NCBI GenBank assembly: GCA_019748195.1
Contig: JAIEPW010000002.1
Span: forward strand, 1 to 64,000
Direction: 5' to 3'
DNA: 64,000 nucleotides
Source: Bryobacteraceae bacterium
GTDB taxonomy: Bacteria; Acidobacteriota; Terriglobia; Bryobacterales; Bryobacteraceae
Positions 16,502 through 25,614 of the stretch are shown in pieces (position 1 is the stretch's first letter; each line of letters opens with the position of its first letter). The translations under genes were made by a program, and so were the position numbers. The notes beneath the pieces were generated by a model. It made no database searches. It saw only the letters and a list, made by a program, of their open reading frames with translations, and had not been told where the DNA came from.

Positions 16502-17743
16502 ATGGCCGACACCAAGAACGTTCTTCGTCCACCGACTGAGGTCCTGACGCGCGGTTTCGATCCCAGCCTGTCGGTTGGATCGGCCCGCCCCGCGGTATTC
16601 CGGAGCTCGACGTATGTTTTCTCCAGCCCGGAAGCGGCGGAACGCGCTTTCGACCTGATGGCGGGACGGGCGCAGTTGGATGCCGACGAGCAGGTGGACC
16701 TCGTTTATTCGCGGTTCAACCATCCCAACTCGCAGATCCTGGAAGAACAGATCGTGCCGCTGGAAACGGGCGCGACCTCGGCTCTGGTGTTCAACACGGG
16801 GATGTCGGCGATCATGGCGGCGCTGATGGCGTACCTGAAACCGGGCCAGAGCGTTGTTTTCACGGTGCCCATCTACGGCGGGACGCAGAAGCTGATCCAG
16901 ACATTCCTGGAACCCTGGGGCGTAAAGGGTATTCCGGTGATGGCGGGCCAGACCGAGGCGATCGCGGAGACCATCCGCAACGCGCCGGACCTGGGGGTGG
17001 TGCTGATCGAAACGCCCGCCAATCCGACCGTAATCATGACGGACATCCGGAAGGCCGTGGACGCGGTTGCAGAGCGGAGCGGGCCTCGCCCGCTGGTGAT
17101 GGTGGACAACACGATGATGGGGCCGGCGTTCCAGCATCCGCTGATGCTGGGGGCGGACATCGTTCTGTATTCGGCCACGAAGTATCTTTCGGGTTTCAGC
17201 GACCTGCTGGGCGGAGTCGCGCTGGCGGCGGACGCCGAGTTGATGAAGAAGATGCGTTCCCTACGCAGCCTGTTCGGCACGATTTTGCAGCCGGATGAAT
17301 GCTGGATGCTCGATCAGCGGCTGCCAACGGTGCACCTGCGCATGAACAAGCAGTCCAAGAACGCGCAACGGATCGCGGAGCGGCTGGTGCGGCATCCCAA
17401 GGTAAAGCGCATTCTGTATCCCACGCTGTTTGAGGACGCCGAGCAGATCCGCATCCGGCTGGCGCAGTGCGACTATCCGGGAGCGATGTTCACGCTGGAG
17501 CTGAAGGGTGGCAAGCCGGCGGCTTTCGACTTCCTGCGCAACATCCGCATCGCGCGGAACGCGGTATCGCTGGGCGGCGTGGAAACGCTGATCTGCCATC
17601 CCAAGACCACCACCCACTCGGGATTCACGGAAGCGGAATTCGCGGCGGCCGGGATCAACGAATCTCAGGTCCGGGTGTCCGTGGGGATTGAGGATTGGCG
17701 AGACCTGTTGTCCGACTTCGAGCAGGCGCTGGAGGCGGTCTGA
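16502..17743 (+). CDS. Cys/Met metabolism PLP-dependent enzyme (methionine gamma-lyase-like)
   Basis: The 413-residue protein is a fold-type I Cys/Met-metabolism enzyme. Motifs include SRFNHPNSQILEEQI, FNTGMSAIMAALMAYL, PIYGGTQKLIQTFL (Tyr-Gly that contacts the cofactor ring), ETPANPTVIMTDI and the Schiff-base lysine segment SATKYLSGFSDLLGG, then TLICHPKTTTHSGF near the end. Family members include cystathionine gamma-synthase, cystathionine gamma-lyase and methionine gamma-lyase; the long N-terminus and LICHPKTTTHSG fit the cystathionine gamma-synthase-family group often labelled methionine gamma-lyase. Exact reaction is not decided by sequence alone. A GGAG-like element precedes ATG 16502. 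Confidence 0.85.
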   Translation: MADTKNVLRPPTEVLTRGFDPSLSVGSARPAVFRSSTYVFSSPEAAERAFDLMAGRAQLDADEQVDLVYSRFNHPNSQILEEQIVPLETGATSALVFNTGMSAIMAALMAYLKPGQSVVFTVPIYGGTQKLIQTFLEPWGVKGIPVMAGQTEAIAETIRNAPDLGVVLIETPANPTVIMTDIRKAVDAVAERSGPRPLVMVDNTMMGPAFQHPLMLGADIVLYSATKYLSGFSDLLGGVALAADAELMKKMRSLRSLFGTILQPDECWMLDQRLPTVHLRMNKQSKNAQRIAERLVRHPKVKRILYPTLFEDAEQIRIRLAQCDYPGAMFTLELKGGKPAAFDFLRNIRIARNAVSLGGVETLICHPKTTTHSGFTEAEFAAAGINESQVRVSVGIEDWRDLLSDFEQALEAV

Positions 17744-17771
17744 TTCTCCCGCGGCTTTCCGGGCTTTCCTT

Positions 17772-18125
17772 GTGAGGCGAAGACAGAAGATTGCGGCCGG
17801 GCTGGCGGTTGGCCTGTTCGGGCTGCGGTTCTGGTATCACGCTTCGATGCATCCGGGCCAGACGGTGCTCGCGAGCGTGGACGCCCTGCTGCTCGGCGCG
17901 GCGGCGGGCGGGTTCTGCCTGCTGCCGGTGGTGAGCGTGAGGGGCGCTGCGCTGTGGGCGATTATGGGCGGAATCGGGGCGATGCTGTTCCTGAGCCGGG
18001 TGCTGGATTCTCTGTTCTGGAGGTATTCGGAGGATTTCGGGCTGCTCACCGGTCTTGTGGTGATGCTGATTTTCGGAGCGCCGTCGGTGTTGATGTGGTG
18101 GAGCGGGCGGAAGCGGCGGAGCTAA
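17772..18125 (+). CDS. small integral membrane protein
   Basis: The 117-residue protein has a basic start (VRRRQK) and three to four hydrophobic helices: AAGLAVGLFGLRFWY, VLASVDALLLGAAAGGFCLL, AALWAIMGGIGAMLFL and LLTGLVVMLIFGAPSVLMW. It ends with the basic tail SGRKRRS. I recognise no family. The GTG start at 17772 is chosen because the membrane segment follows directly; upstream in-frame codons overlap the end of the lyase gene. The GC-rich hairpin at 18138-18153 just downstream could end its transcript. Confidence 0.6.
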   Translation: MRRRQKIAAGLAVGLFGLRFWYHASMHPGQTVLASVDALLLGAAAGGFCLLPVVSVRGAALWAIMGGIGAMLFLSRVLDSLFWRYSEDFGLLTGLVVMLIFGAPSVLMWWSGRKRRS

Positions 18126-18137
18126 GACGTTTGGTTG

Positions 18138-18153
18138 CGCCGCGCCCGCGGCG
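18138..18153 (+). terminator. GC-rich hairpin after the membrane-protein gene
   Basis: CGCCGCG and CGCGGCG pair around two bases, 12 bases past the stop at 18125. There is no following T-run, so termination is only possible, not shown. Confidence 0.3.
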
Positions 18154-18166
18154 GCATCCCTCTGTG

Positions 18167-18172
18167 TAGAAT
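18167..18172 (+). promoter_or_regulatory. -10-like box TAGAAT before the 18180 gene
   Basis: TAGAAT ends seven bases before the GTG at 18180, a leaderless-type spacing, and starts the three-gene cassette. Confidence 0.45.
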
Positions 18173-18179
18173 TTCAGAT

Positions 18180-18851
18180 GTGAACTCCCTCACCGCGCGC
18201 GTCCGCGAAGCATCAGCTACATGCCGGCTGACGTACGATCGGATGCTGCCGGCTCTTCCCCTGCCCGGAACGGCGCTTTTTACGCAGTTTCTCGACTTGC
18301 TGCAGCCGATTGGCCTTAAATCCGCAGGCGTCGGAATGGAGGGCAACCCGCAACAGTTGGACGACTGTTTTGTGCGGTTTTCCTTGGGCGACGATCAGCT
18401 TCGGGTGAAGATCGGGTATCAGGTCCTCGAGGTCTCCGCGAAGCTGCTCACCGCGGAATCCTTTGGGCAGGCGGACGATCTGCTGCCGGAATTGACCAGG
18501 CTCGTATCCACAGCTTCGAAGGGGACGACGGAGCGTCTTCAGCTCGATTACCTCGCGCACGCTCAGGTCCTTCACAGTTCGGTGCGCCAATATCTCTCGG
18601 AACGTTTGCCGTCCGCGGATGGCATGTTGATTGCCGATGCACTTGCGTACTGCTTCGATCGAACGAATAGCGGCGGCGGATACGGCCGCGTGGTAATCGC
18701 AAGTTCGATTCTTTTCGACAATGCTGTTTTTGTGGATTGCATCCTCTTCCGAGGCTTGGCAAGCGTACCGTTGGACTTAAACGATATTCGCGCGGAGGTT
18801 CAGGCAATATTGCACGCCTCGGGTTTATCATTGGAGGACGAGGCATCATGA
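18180..18851 (+). CDS. hypothetical protein, first gene of a three-gene cassette
   Basis: The 223-residue protein looks like a soluble alpha/beta protein without signal or membrane segments. Blocks are LPLPGTALFTQFLDLLQPIGL, DDCFVRFSLGDDQLRVKIGYQVLEVSAK and FGQADDLLPELTRLVS, and an acidic C-terminus. I recognise no family. The GTG start follows TAGAAT by seven bases; there is an upstream in-frame ATG at 18135 but it lies within the GC-rich hairpin. The stop overlaps the start of the next gene (ATGA), so the two are translated together. The partners are a DUF5678-like protein and a retropepsin-like protease. Confidence 0.65.
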   Translation: MNSLTARVREASATCRLTYDRMLPALPLPGTALFTQFLDLLQPIGLKSAGVGMEGNPQQLDDCFVRFSLGDDQLRVKIGYQVLEVSAKLLTAESFGQADDLLPELTRLVSTASKGTTERLQLDYLAHAQVLHSSVRQYLSERLPSADGMLIADALAYCFDRTNSGGGYGRVVIASSILFDNAVFVDCILFRGLASVPLDLNDIRAEVQAILHASGLSLEDEAS

Positions 18852-19222
18852 GCAGTCAGCCGATATTCCCCAACGACGCTTTCGAACAACAGCTCAGGCA
18901 TTTCGTTGAGAACAGGCAGGATGTGCGCCGGAAGTCACCGGAGCGTGCGAGGGGCGCGAGCCGTTCTTCAACTGCGTTTCACGCCGTCCTGCCCCTGCAT
19001 GCGCCTCCAGTAAAAAGGTTGGAGAATCGCGCCGCTGAATTGAAATGGGTTCGGGAGAATGCCGCGACATACGCGGGGCAGTGGGTCGCCTTGGATGGCG
19101 ATCGGGTGGTCAGCCTCGGTCCCGATGCGAGGACCGTGTATGAAGAGGCGAGAAAACACATCGACGGCATTCCCTTCGTTGTTCACCTGAAGGCGGACCA
19201 CCTCCCTTTCGCAGGCTGGTAA
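18848..19222 (+). CDS. DUF5678-like protein
   Basis: The 124-residue protein has a disordered, basic N-terminal half (QDVRRKSPERARGASRSS) and a C-terminal DUF5678-type domain: LKWVRENAATYAGQWVALDG, then DRVVSLGPDARTVYEEARKH and FVVHLKADHLPFAGW. Proteins of this family often sit beside aspartyl-protease-like genes, as here. The ATG is inside the stop overlap with the previous gene, and the stop at 19220-19222 touches the ATG of the next. The molecular role of the domain is unknown. Confidence 0.72.
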   Translation: MSSQPIFPNDAFEQQLRHFVENRQDVRRKSPERARGASRSSTAFHAVLPLHAPPVKRLENRAAELKWVRENAATYAGQWVALDGDRVVSLGPDARTVYEEARKHIDGIPFVVHLKADHLPFAGW

Positions 19223-19627
19223 ATGCACGAACTCCGTTTTGCCATACGGTATGAGTACGATTCCAGGCAGGAGGGCATCACCGTGCCCGTCATCAGTCGA
19301 ACCCCCGATGGCACGGTGGAGCTTCCGGCAAAGTTGGATACGGGAGCAACGAACTGCCTCTTTGAACGCTCCTACGCGGATATTCTGGGCATCGAGGTGG
19401 AAAAGGGCCGCCGGCGGACCTTCCAAACCGCAAACGGCCATTTCACCGCCTTCGGCCATGAAATGGAACTCGGGGTTCTGGATTGCAAGCACCTTGCGGA
19501 GGTGTTCTTCTTCGAAGATAGACATATCCAGAAGAACGTGCTTGGGCGCGTGGGCTGCATTCAGAACTTCCAGCTCGCTCTGGTCGATCACGACGCGTTG
19601 CTATATCTGTCGAAGTACGACGACTAA
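19223..19627 (+). CDS. retropepsin-like aspartic protease-fold protein
   Basis: The 134-residue protein has the catalytic triplet of single-domain aspartic proteases: PAKLDTGATNCLFERS, with DTGA at residues 39-42. A second half follows with MELGVLDCKHLAEVFFFED and VLGRVGCIQNFQLALVDHDALLYL, consistent with a retropepsin dimer subunit. Such bacterial proteins are predicted to act as homodimers; substrates are not known. It directly abuts the DUF5678-like gene with no spacer, and ends one base from the convergent tenA gene. It lacks a signal peptide, so it is cytoplasmic. Confidence 0.82.
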   Translation: MHELRFAIRYEYDSRQEGITVPVISRTPDGTVELPAKLDTGATNCLFERSYADILGIEVEKGRRRTFQTANGHFTAFGHEMELGVLDCKHLAEVFFFEDRHIQKNVLGRVGCIQNFQLALVDHDALLYLSKYDD

Positions 19628-19628
19628 G

Positions 19629-20342
19629 CTACTCCGGCGACCACTTCTCCTCGCGCCAGGCCATATCCCAGAATTGATACTCATAGCGCGATGAGATCAC
19701 GAACAGTTCCTTCGCCGACGCACGCACCCCCGCGGTGACGCGCTCCGCTTCCGTATTCATCATGCGCAGCACAAGGTTGACCGTATCGCCGTAGCTCTCG
19801 CCGGAATACTGGTCGATCCAGCGCTGGTAATCGGCGTTCCTTGAGCCCCGCTTCTTCAGATCCTTGCCCACTTCCCAGTAGATCCAGTAACACGGGAGCA
19901 TGGCGGCCAGACCTTCGGCGAAAGACCTACGCTCCACCGCCGCCAGCAAGTGATTGGTGTAGGCGTAGTTGGTGGGCATCATGCGATCCGCGCGCTTGCC
20001 CTTCAGCAGCGTCTCATGCAATTCGCGCTCGCCTTTCAGCGAGTCGATCGCGTGCTGATTCAGGGTCATGCGCCAGTCGTCGCGCGGCGATCGCGAGGCG
20101 AGGACTCCCAGCGCCTGGGCGAAGGCCGTCAGGTACAGGCCATCCTGCGCCAAATAGAAATCGAACTTGGCGCGGGGCAGCGTCCCGCCGGACAAACCAG
20201 TGAGAAACGGATGCCGCAAAGTCTTCTGAAAAACCGGCTCGATCGCCGCCCAGAGTTCATCGGTGAAGCGCGCCTCGGAGGCGAGCAGCGGTCCAGCGGC
20301 CAGGCTCAGGAATCCGCGCCTGCTAAGCGAACACTTTCTCAA
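19629..20342 (-). CDS. tenA: TenA/thiaminase II family protein with Tat-like signal
   Basis: The 237-residue protein carries a TenA fold: [22 protein letters not shown], then [32 protein letters not shown] with the catalytic Cys151, and [10 protein letters not shown] with the conserved Glu221. TenA hydrolyses aminopyrimidines in thiamin salvage and is normally cytoplasmic. Here the protein begins [22 protein letters not shown], a twin-arginine signal of the SRRxFL type, so export is predicted. The start overlaps the end of the upstream DUF1501 gene by 20 bases, which suggests coupled translation. Shorter starts would remove the signal but lack a suitable codon context. Confidence 0.82.
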   Translation of the reverse strand: MRKCSLSRRGFLSLAAGPLLASEARFTDELWAAIEPVFQKTLRHPFLTGLSGGTLPRAKFDFYLAQDGLYLTAFAQALGVLASRSPRDDWRMTLNQHAIDSLKGERELHETLLKGKRADRMMPTNYAYTNHLLAAVERRSFAEGLAAMLPCYWIYWEVGKDLKKRGSRNADYQRWIDQYSGESYGDTVNLVLRMMNTEAERVTAGVRASAKELFVISSRYEYQFWDMAWREEKWSPE

Positions 20343-21720
20343 TGACGTTTCCTCCGAAGTCGGTCAGCTTTTCGTGACGGCCGTTGTGCAGATACCAGAG
20401 CTGGTTCTGATCCAGGCCCAGCGCGTGCAGAATCGTGGCGTGGAAATCGCGCATGGAATAGCGATTCTCCAGTGCGCGCAGGCCGAAGTCGTCGGTGGCG
20501 CCGATCGCCTGTCCGCCTTTCACTCCGCCGCCGGCGAACCACATCGTGAACCCGTGGGGATTGTGATCGCGGCCGGTGCCCGATTCCGACATCGGCAGCC
20601 GTCCGAACTCGCTGCCCCAGACGACCAGGGTGGAATCGAGCAGTCCGCGCGACTTCAGATCCGTCAGCAGCGCGGCAACCGGCTGGTCGGTGTGGCCGCA
20701 CATCTTTTCATGATTGGCCTTCAGTTCCTTGTGGGCGTCCCACTGCATGCTGAGCGGACCGCCGCCCGAGTAGACCTGGACGAAGCGAACGCCGCGCTCC
20801 ACCATTCGCCGGGCCAGCAGGCAGCGAGCGCCGAAGTCCGCCGTGTGCTTCTGATCCAGGCCGTACAGCTTCCTCGTTACCTCGCTCTCCTGGTTCAGAT
20901 CCACGGCTTCGGGGGCGTGGGTCTGCATCCGGAAGGCGAGCTCATAGGACGCGATGCGCGCCGCCATCTCCTCGTTGCCGTCCGCGCCGTCGATTTCATT
21001 CATTCGCTGCAGCAGGTCCAGCATGTTGCGCTGGCGTTCGGGCGTGGTACGGGGATTCAGGTGCAGAATGGGACTCGGACCGCCGCGCAGCAGCGTGCCT
21101 TGATAGACCGCGGGAAGAAATCCCGAGCCCCAGCAGGGCGTTCCCCCTTCCGGCGTACCCTCCGGCTGCGGCATCACCACGTAGGCGGGAAGCTTGTCGC
21201 TTTCGCTGCCCAGGCCATAGGTGACCCACGACCCCATGCTCGGGTACCCCATCAGGATACGGCCGGTGTGGACCTGGTACATCGCGGGCGCGTGGACGAC
21301 ACTGTCAGTGTAGAAGCCGCGCACGAAGCAGATATCGTCCACGCACTTGGCCAGATTCGGATAAAGAGTGGACACCGGCAGGCCCGCGTTGCCGTGCAGC
21401 GAGAACTCCCACGGGGACGAGAGGATGGGCGTGGTGCCGTCGGTGAACTGGCTGCCGACCTTGCCCATGCTTTCGGGCAGCTTCTGCCCCTCGTACTTCT
21501 TCAACAACGGTTTGGGGTCGAAGGTGTCGATGTGGCTCGGCGCGCCGACCATGTAGAGGAAGATCACCGACTTGGCTTTGCCGGGGAAGTGGGGCGGCTT
21601 GGCGGCCAACGGATTGGCGCGTTTGGCGGGTGCGGCTCCCAGGTCTCGGGCGAGCATCCACTCCAGCGCGATTGCGCCAAAGCCGTGGGCCGCCGTTCTC
21701 AGGATGTCGCGCCTGCGCAT
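20323..21720 (-). CDS. DUF1501 family protein (sulfatase-like, Tat-exported)
   Basis: The 465-residue protein begins with a Tat-type signal ([24 protein letters not shown]). DUF1501 hallmarks follow: [51 protein letters not shown]-like text, [18 protein letters not shown] and [34 protein letters not shown]. The family belongs to the alkaline-phosphatase/sulfatase fold and is commonly paired with DUF1549/DUF1553 cytochrome proteins in Planctomycetes and Acidobacteria; those partners are absent here. The frame extends upstream but the Tat signal fixes the start at 21720; TAGAAT lies 11 bases before it. tenA follows with overlap. Confidence 0.88.
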   Translation of the reverse strand: MRRRDILRTAAHGFGAIALEWMLARDLGAAPAKRANPLAAKPPHFPGKAKSVIFLYMVGAPSHIDTFDPKPLLKKYEGQKLPESMGKVGSQFTDGTTPILSSPWEFSLHGNAGLPVSTLYPNLAKCVDDICFVRGFYTDSVVHAPAMYQVHTGRILMGYPSMGSWVTYGLGSESDKLPAYVVMPQPEGTPEGGTPCWGSGFLPAVYQGTLLRGGPSPILHLNPRTTPERQRNMLDLLQRMNEIDGADGNEEMAARIASYELAFRMQTHAPEAVDLNQESEVTRKLYGLDQKHTADFGARCLLARRMVERGVRFVQVYSGGGPLSMQWDAHKELKANHEKMCGHTDQPVAALLTDLKSRGLLDSTLVVWGSEFGRLPMSESGTGRDHNPHGFTMWFAGGGVKGGQAIGATDDFGLRALENRYSMRDFHATILHALGLDQNQLWYLHNGRHEKLTDFGGNVIEKVFA

Positions 21721-21818
21721 GGCTACTCTGTATTCTAGTGCGGGCGGCCTCCGTACGGAATGGAACGGGGCGGAGGTTCGCGGCCAGGAACCTGCGGGCC
21801 CACGCGTTACACTGAAAT

Positions 21819-23156
21819 TTGAAGTTCCTTGGCATCGATCTCGGCTGGCACGGCAAGCCCAGCGGGCTGGCGGCGCTCGAGTGGCAGGATGGCGAACTGC
21901 GCTTCCTGGAAGCCCGCATTCACAAAGACAAGGATCAAATCCTGGCCTGGGTGGACGCGCACTCGGCGAACGCGCCCTGCGGAATCGCGGTGGACGCGCC
22001 GCTGGTGATCCACAATGCAACGGGAGCGCGTCCGGCGGAGAAGCTGCTGAACGCGCGCTATGCCCGCGCTCACGCGGGATGCCACCCGGCCAACCTGGGA
22101 CGCCCCTTCGCAGCCTACGTCAGCGGCTTCAGCGCCGATCTTGCGGCCCGCGGTTTCCGGCACGGAGATCGCGTGGAACCGCAGGCGCCGGATCGCTTCC
22201 AGATTGAAGTCCATCCACACGCCGCCGCGGTGGAGCTGTTCGAGCTGCCGCGCATCCTGAAGTACAAGAAGGGCGATAAGGCGAGCCGCATGCGGGAATT
22301 GCGGAAGTACCGCGACCTGATGTCGGCGGTGCTGCCGCACCTCAGCCCTCCGTTGTCCACGGCGGACCTTCCGCTGGTGCCGGAGTTTGCCAACCTGATC
22401 GCGCTCAAAGAGGTCGAGGATCGCCTGGACGCAATCCTTTGCGCCTACATCGCCGCTCACTATTGGTATTGGGGCACGGAAAAGAACACCGTGTTCGGCG
22501 ACGCCGCGTCAGGATACATCGTGGTGCCCAACCGCGGGCGTTCGGATTACCGGCGCGGCGAGCTGCTGGAATCGGACGCGCTTCCGGACCCGGTGGAGCA
22601 GTTCGCGCACTGGTACAGCGAGATCCGGCCGCTGATCCCGCGGGATTCCGGCGCGATGACGCTCGCCACCGCCGGCGCTTCCGGTAAGCCGTCGGCGCGC
22701 ATCGTACTGCTGCGAAGCTTTGACCACGACGGGTTCGTCTTCTTCACCAACTACGAGAGCCGCAAGGGTGTGGAGATCGCCGCGAATCCCCACGCCGCGC
22801 TGTTGTTCTACTGGCCGCAGATGGAAAGACAGGTGCGCATCGAGGGCGCCGTGAGCCGGATCGCGAGGGACGAGTCGGGGCAGTACTTTGATTCCCGGCC
22901 CTTGGAGAGCCGGCTTGGCGCGATCGCGTCGCGGCAAAGCACGGTTCTTTCCAGCCGGCGGGAGCTGGAAGACCGGTTGCGCGAACTGAAGTCGCGATTC
23001 GAAGGCGGGAACGTGCCGCTTCCCGACTATTGGGGCGGATACCGCCTGGAGCCTAGCGAGTTCGAGTTCTGGCAGGGGCGTCCCAACCGTCTTCATGACC
23101 GTCTTCGCTACCGCCGGGAGGGCGCCGGCTGGAAGCTGGAGCGATTATCACCGTGA
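21819..23156 (+). CDS. pdxH: DUF429 / pyridoxamine 5'-phosphate oxidase fusion
   Basis: A continuous frame of 445 residues joins two enzymes. Residues 1-237 are DUF429, a predicted RNase H-like nuclease domain ([54 protein letters not shown]). Residues 241-445 are a full-length PdxH ([46 protein letters not shown] for [26 protein letters not shown]), which makes pyridoxal 5'-phosphate from its amine or alcohol form. The TTG start gives a typical DUF429 N-terminus (MKFLGID). No stop or obvious separate start divides the halves. GTGA overlap couples it to lolA. Confidence 0.85.
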   Translation: MKFLGIDLGWHGKPSGLAALEWQDGELRFLEARIHKDKDQILAWVDAHSANAPCGIAVDAPLVIHNATGARPAEKLLNARYARAHAGCHPANLGRPFAAYVSGFSADLAARGFRHGDRVEPQAPDRFQIEVHPHAAAVELFELPRILKYKKGDKASRMRELRKYRDLMSAVLPHLSPPLSTADLPLVPEFANLIALKEVEDRLDAILCAYIAAHYWYWGTEKNTVFGDAASGYIVVPNRGRSDYRRGELLESDALPDPVEQFAHWYSEIRPLIPRDSGAMTLATAGASGKPSARIVLLRSFDHDGFVFFTNYESRKGVEIAANPHAALLFYWPQMERQVRIEGAVSRIARDESGQYFDSRPLESRLGAIASRQSTVLSSRRELEDRLRELKSRFEGGNVPLPDYWGGYRLEPSEFEFWQGRPNRLHDRLRYRREGAGWKLERLSP

Positions 23157-23773
23157 GGCTCTGGTGTGTTGTCCTGATGGCCGCCACCGGGTTTGGCGCC
23201 GACGTGCGGCAGATCCTGAACGGCGTCGAGAAGCGGTACAACAACGCGCAAACGCTGCGCGTCCAGTTCACCGAGACGTACCAGGTACAGGGACGCCGCC
23301 GCCAAATGGAATCGGGCGAGCTCTATCTCCGCAAGCCGGGACGAATGCGCTGGCAGTATGACCGGCCCCAGGGCAAGCTGTTCGTTTCCGACGGGAAGTT
23401 CGTGTATTACTTTTCGCCGGACACCAATCGCGCGGAGAAGATGAAGCTGAAGGAAACCGAGGACATGCGCGCGCCGCTGGCGTTTCTCATCGGGCGGCTG
23501 AACTTCCGCGACGATTTCCAGGAGTTCCGCACGCGCGCCGAAGGCGGCGGCACGATGATCACGGCGATCCCCAAGAGCGACAAGGCTCCGTACACCGAGG
23601 TCAGCTTCGTCACCGCCCCGGACTTCACCATACGCCGGCTGATCGTTACCGGAGTGGACCGTTCCGTACTGGAGTTCACCTTCACGAACGAAGCGCGAAA
23701 TCCCAAGATCGCCGATTCGTTGTTCCGGTTTGAGCCTCCGCGCGGCGCGGAGTTTATCGACCTGAGCCGGTAG
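23153..23773 (+). CDS. lolA: outer-membrane lipoprotein carrier LolA
   Basis: The 206-residue protein has a signal peptide ([16 protein letters not shown]) and a LolA fold: [63 protein letters not shown] and [18 protein letters not shown]. LolA ferries lipoproteins from the LolCDE complex across the periplasm, so the host is a diderm. The GTG start is inside the stop of the DUF429-PdxH gene. It converges on hrcA, with only 3 bases between the two stops. Confidence 0.9.
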   Translation: MRLWCVVLMAATGFGADVRQILNGVEKRYNNAQTLRVQFTETYQVQGRRRQMESGELYLRKPGRMRWQYDRPQGKLFVSDGKFVYYFSPDTNRAEKMKLKETEDMRAPLAFLIGRLNFRDDFQEFRTRAEGGGTMITAIPKSDKAPYTEVSFVTAPDFTIRRLIVTGVDRSVLEFTFTNEARNPKIADSLFRFEPPRGAEFIDLSR

Positions 23774-23776
23774 AGG

Positions 23777-24805
23777 CTAGTCGAGTGCCGCGCCTTCAAA
23801 TGCCTGCGCCACGTGCAGCACCGCGGACATCACCCGCGAGTAATCCATGCGCATGGGACCCAGCACCGCCACCACCGCGGAGAGCCCGTTGGGCAAGGTC
23901 ACCGGCACGCCGATCAGCGAAAGTTCGCTCATCGCCGGGTGATCGTCGCCGAGGCCGACATGCACCGCCAGCTCGCCGGCCGGCAGTTCCAGGAAGCGGT
24001 CCACCAGCGCCAGGATTTTCTTCTTCTCTTCCAGCGCGCGGAACAGCTCCCGCAGTTTTTCCTTGGTCAGGTGCAGGTCCAGGCCTACCAGGTTGCTCGC
24101 GCCGTCCAGGTAGATGTCGGGGGAAGTTTCGACAGCCAGCAGACCCTTGGCGTAGAGATCCGTCAACTGCTTCAGCATCCGGTCATAGGCGGCGGCCTCG
24201 GCTTCCAGGCGTTTTTTCAGCTCCGCGCGGATCTCGCTGAGCACCCAGCCGCCGAATTCCATATTGAGATAGTTCCGGATGGAATGGAGCTCATCCTGGC
24301 TGACCGTCTCGTCCAGCAGGACCAGCTTGTTGTGCACCTGATGGTCGCGAGTGACTACGATCATCAGCACGCGGCGGTCGCCCAGGGCGAGCAGGTCCAC
24401 CTGATCCAGCGTCTGGCTGGAGGCGGGAATCGCGGCGGCGATGCCGACGCTTTTGGTCATCTCGGTGAGCAGATGCGAGCTGTGCTCCACCCGGTCTTCC
24501 AGGCGCTCGATGCGGCGCAGTTCGTTCTTGATGCGGGATAGTTCGCTGCCCAGAAGCCGGTTGGCCTGGCTCAGGCTCTGCACGTACAAGCGGAATGCCT
24601 TCTCGGTGGGTACTCTGCCGGCGGAGGTGTGCGGCTGCTTCAGGTAGCCTTCATCGTCGAGATCCGCCATTACGTTGCGGATCGAGGCCGGGCTCAGCGA
24701 GTCGCGCCGCTGCCGCGCGATGCTGCGCGAGGCGACGGGCTCGCCCGTTTCGATGTACGCCTGGACAATCGAGCGCAGCACTTCCATCTTGCGCGAACTC
24801 AACAT
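23777..24805 (-). CDS. hrcA: heat-inducible transcription repressor HrcA
   Basis: The 342-residue protein has an N-terminal winged helix (MLSSRKMEVLRSIVQAYIETGEPVASRSIAR, then SLSPASIRNVMADLDDEGYLKQPHTSAGRVPTEKAF) and the HrcA core with GAF-like domain ending in GPMRMDYSRVMSAVLHVAQAFE. HrcA represses chaperone operons through CIRCE elements and is tuned by GroEL. No CIRCE sequence was seen here, and grpE, dnaK and dnaJ are not adjacent. ATG 24805 is the family-like start; ATG 24829 in the same frame would add eight residues. Confidence 0.92.
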   Translation of the reverse strand: MLSSRKMEVLRSIVQAYIETGEPVASRSIARQRRDSLSPASIRNVMADLDDEGYLKQPHTSAGRVPTEKAFRLYVQSLSQANRLLGSELSRIKNELRRIERLEDRVEHSSHLLTEMTKSVGIAAAIPASSQTLDQVDLLALGDRRVLMIVVTRDHQVHNKLVLLDETVSQDELHSIRNYLNMEFGGWVLSEIRAELKKRLEAEAAAYDRMLKQLTDLYAKGLLAVETSPDIYLDGASNLVGLDLHLTKEKLRELFRALEEKKKILALVDRFLELPAGELAVHVGLGDDHPAMSELSLIGVPVTLPNGLSAVVAVLGPMRMDYSRVMSAVLHVAQAFEGAALD

Positions 24806-25044
24806 GTCACGGCCGTCCCTTGCTGCCATAGGCGTGAAAAAACAGAACTTCCTGGCTACGATTTTATGACTGCGCGGCAACCGGGTCAAGCGATGGCGGG
24901 GGGCGTTACTGGTACTGCCCAGGGGGCAAGGGAATCAACAAAACACAATTTTGCAGGGCCGGTGCAAGATTCGGGGTCCTGGCGCGACTTAGGATCGGAC
25001 CTATGCTCCGGCACACCCGGAACAACACAGGAGGTCTTTGAAAC

Positions 25045-25614
25045 ATGATGCAACACAGATTCCGCGCGCTCGCCCTGCTGGCGGTTCCGGCTTCGCTATT
25101 CGTCGCCTGGAACCAGGCGGGTTTGACCACGGCAGCCGCCTGGGACGGCGTGATCGCCCGAGCGAGCGGGGGCGGTCACTATGATGTCGGCGCCGTACCG
25201 CCGACCGTTCCGGCGAAATTCGCTTTTACCGCGTTGGACAAAGGCAACGGCGAGTTCCATGGCCGCTTCCACCACAAAGCCGATGTGGGTGGGCTGAATG
25301 TCGAGTTCCACGCCGATGTCACCTGCCTGGCGGTGGACTCGGCGAACGGCCGGGCCTGGATCGGCGGCGTGATTACCGAAAACCGCTCCGAGCATCCCGG
25401 GTTCCAGACAGCCATCCATCAACCCGGCCAGGACATCTGGTTCCGCGTTCTGGACGACGGCGAGGGCAAGGGTGAAACGGACCGGACGACTTTCGTCGGC
25501 TTCCGCGGCGGAGCGGGCATCTCGACGTCGGCGGAATACTGCGCGGTGAAGCCATGGCCGGCGGATAATGCCCGAACCTGGCCCGTTTCCGGGAATGTCC
25601 AGGTGCAGCCCTAG
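25045..25614 (+). CDS. hypothetical secreted protein
   Basis: The 189-residue protein has a signal peptide (FRALALLAVPASLFVAWNQAG). A beta-rich domain follows in which a variable glycine-rich part (DGVIARASGGGHYDV) precedes FAFTALDKGNGEFHGRFHHKAD, VEFHADVTCLAVDSANGRAWIGGVI and DRTTFVGFRGG. These features resemble secreted proteins of unknown role found in many soil bacteria. A strong AGGAGGT Shine-Dalgarno precedes the tandem ATGs, unusual in this window. The gene overlaps the convergent AraC gene by four bases. Confidence 0.72.
   Translation: MMQHRFRALALLAVPASLFVAWNQAGLTTAAAWDGVIARASGGGHYDVGAVPPTVPAKFAFTALDKGNGEFHGRFHHKADVGGLNVEFHADVTCLAVDSANGRAWIGGVITENRSEHPGFQTAIHQPGQDIWFRVLDDGEGKGETDRTTFVGFRGGAGISTSAEYCAVKPWPADNARTWPVSGNVQVQP

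Noticed and set aside
24806-25044. CIRCE element upstream of hrcA
   Set aside because: No TTAGCACTC / GAGTGCTAA inverted repeat was found.
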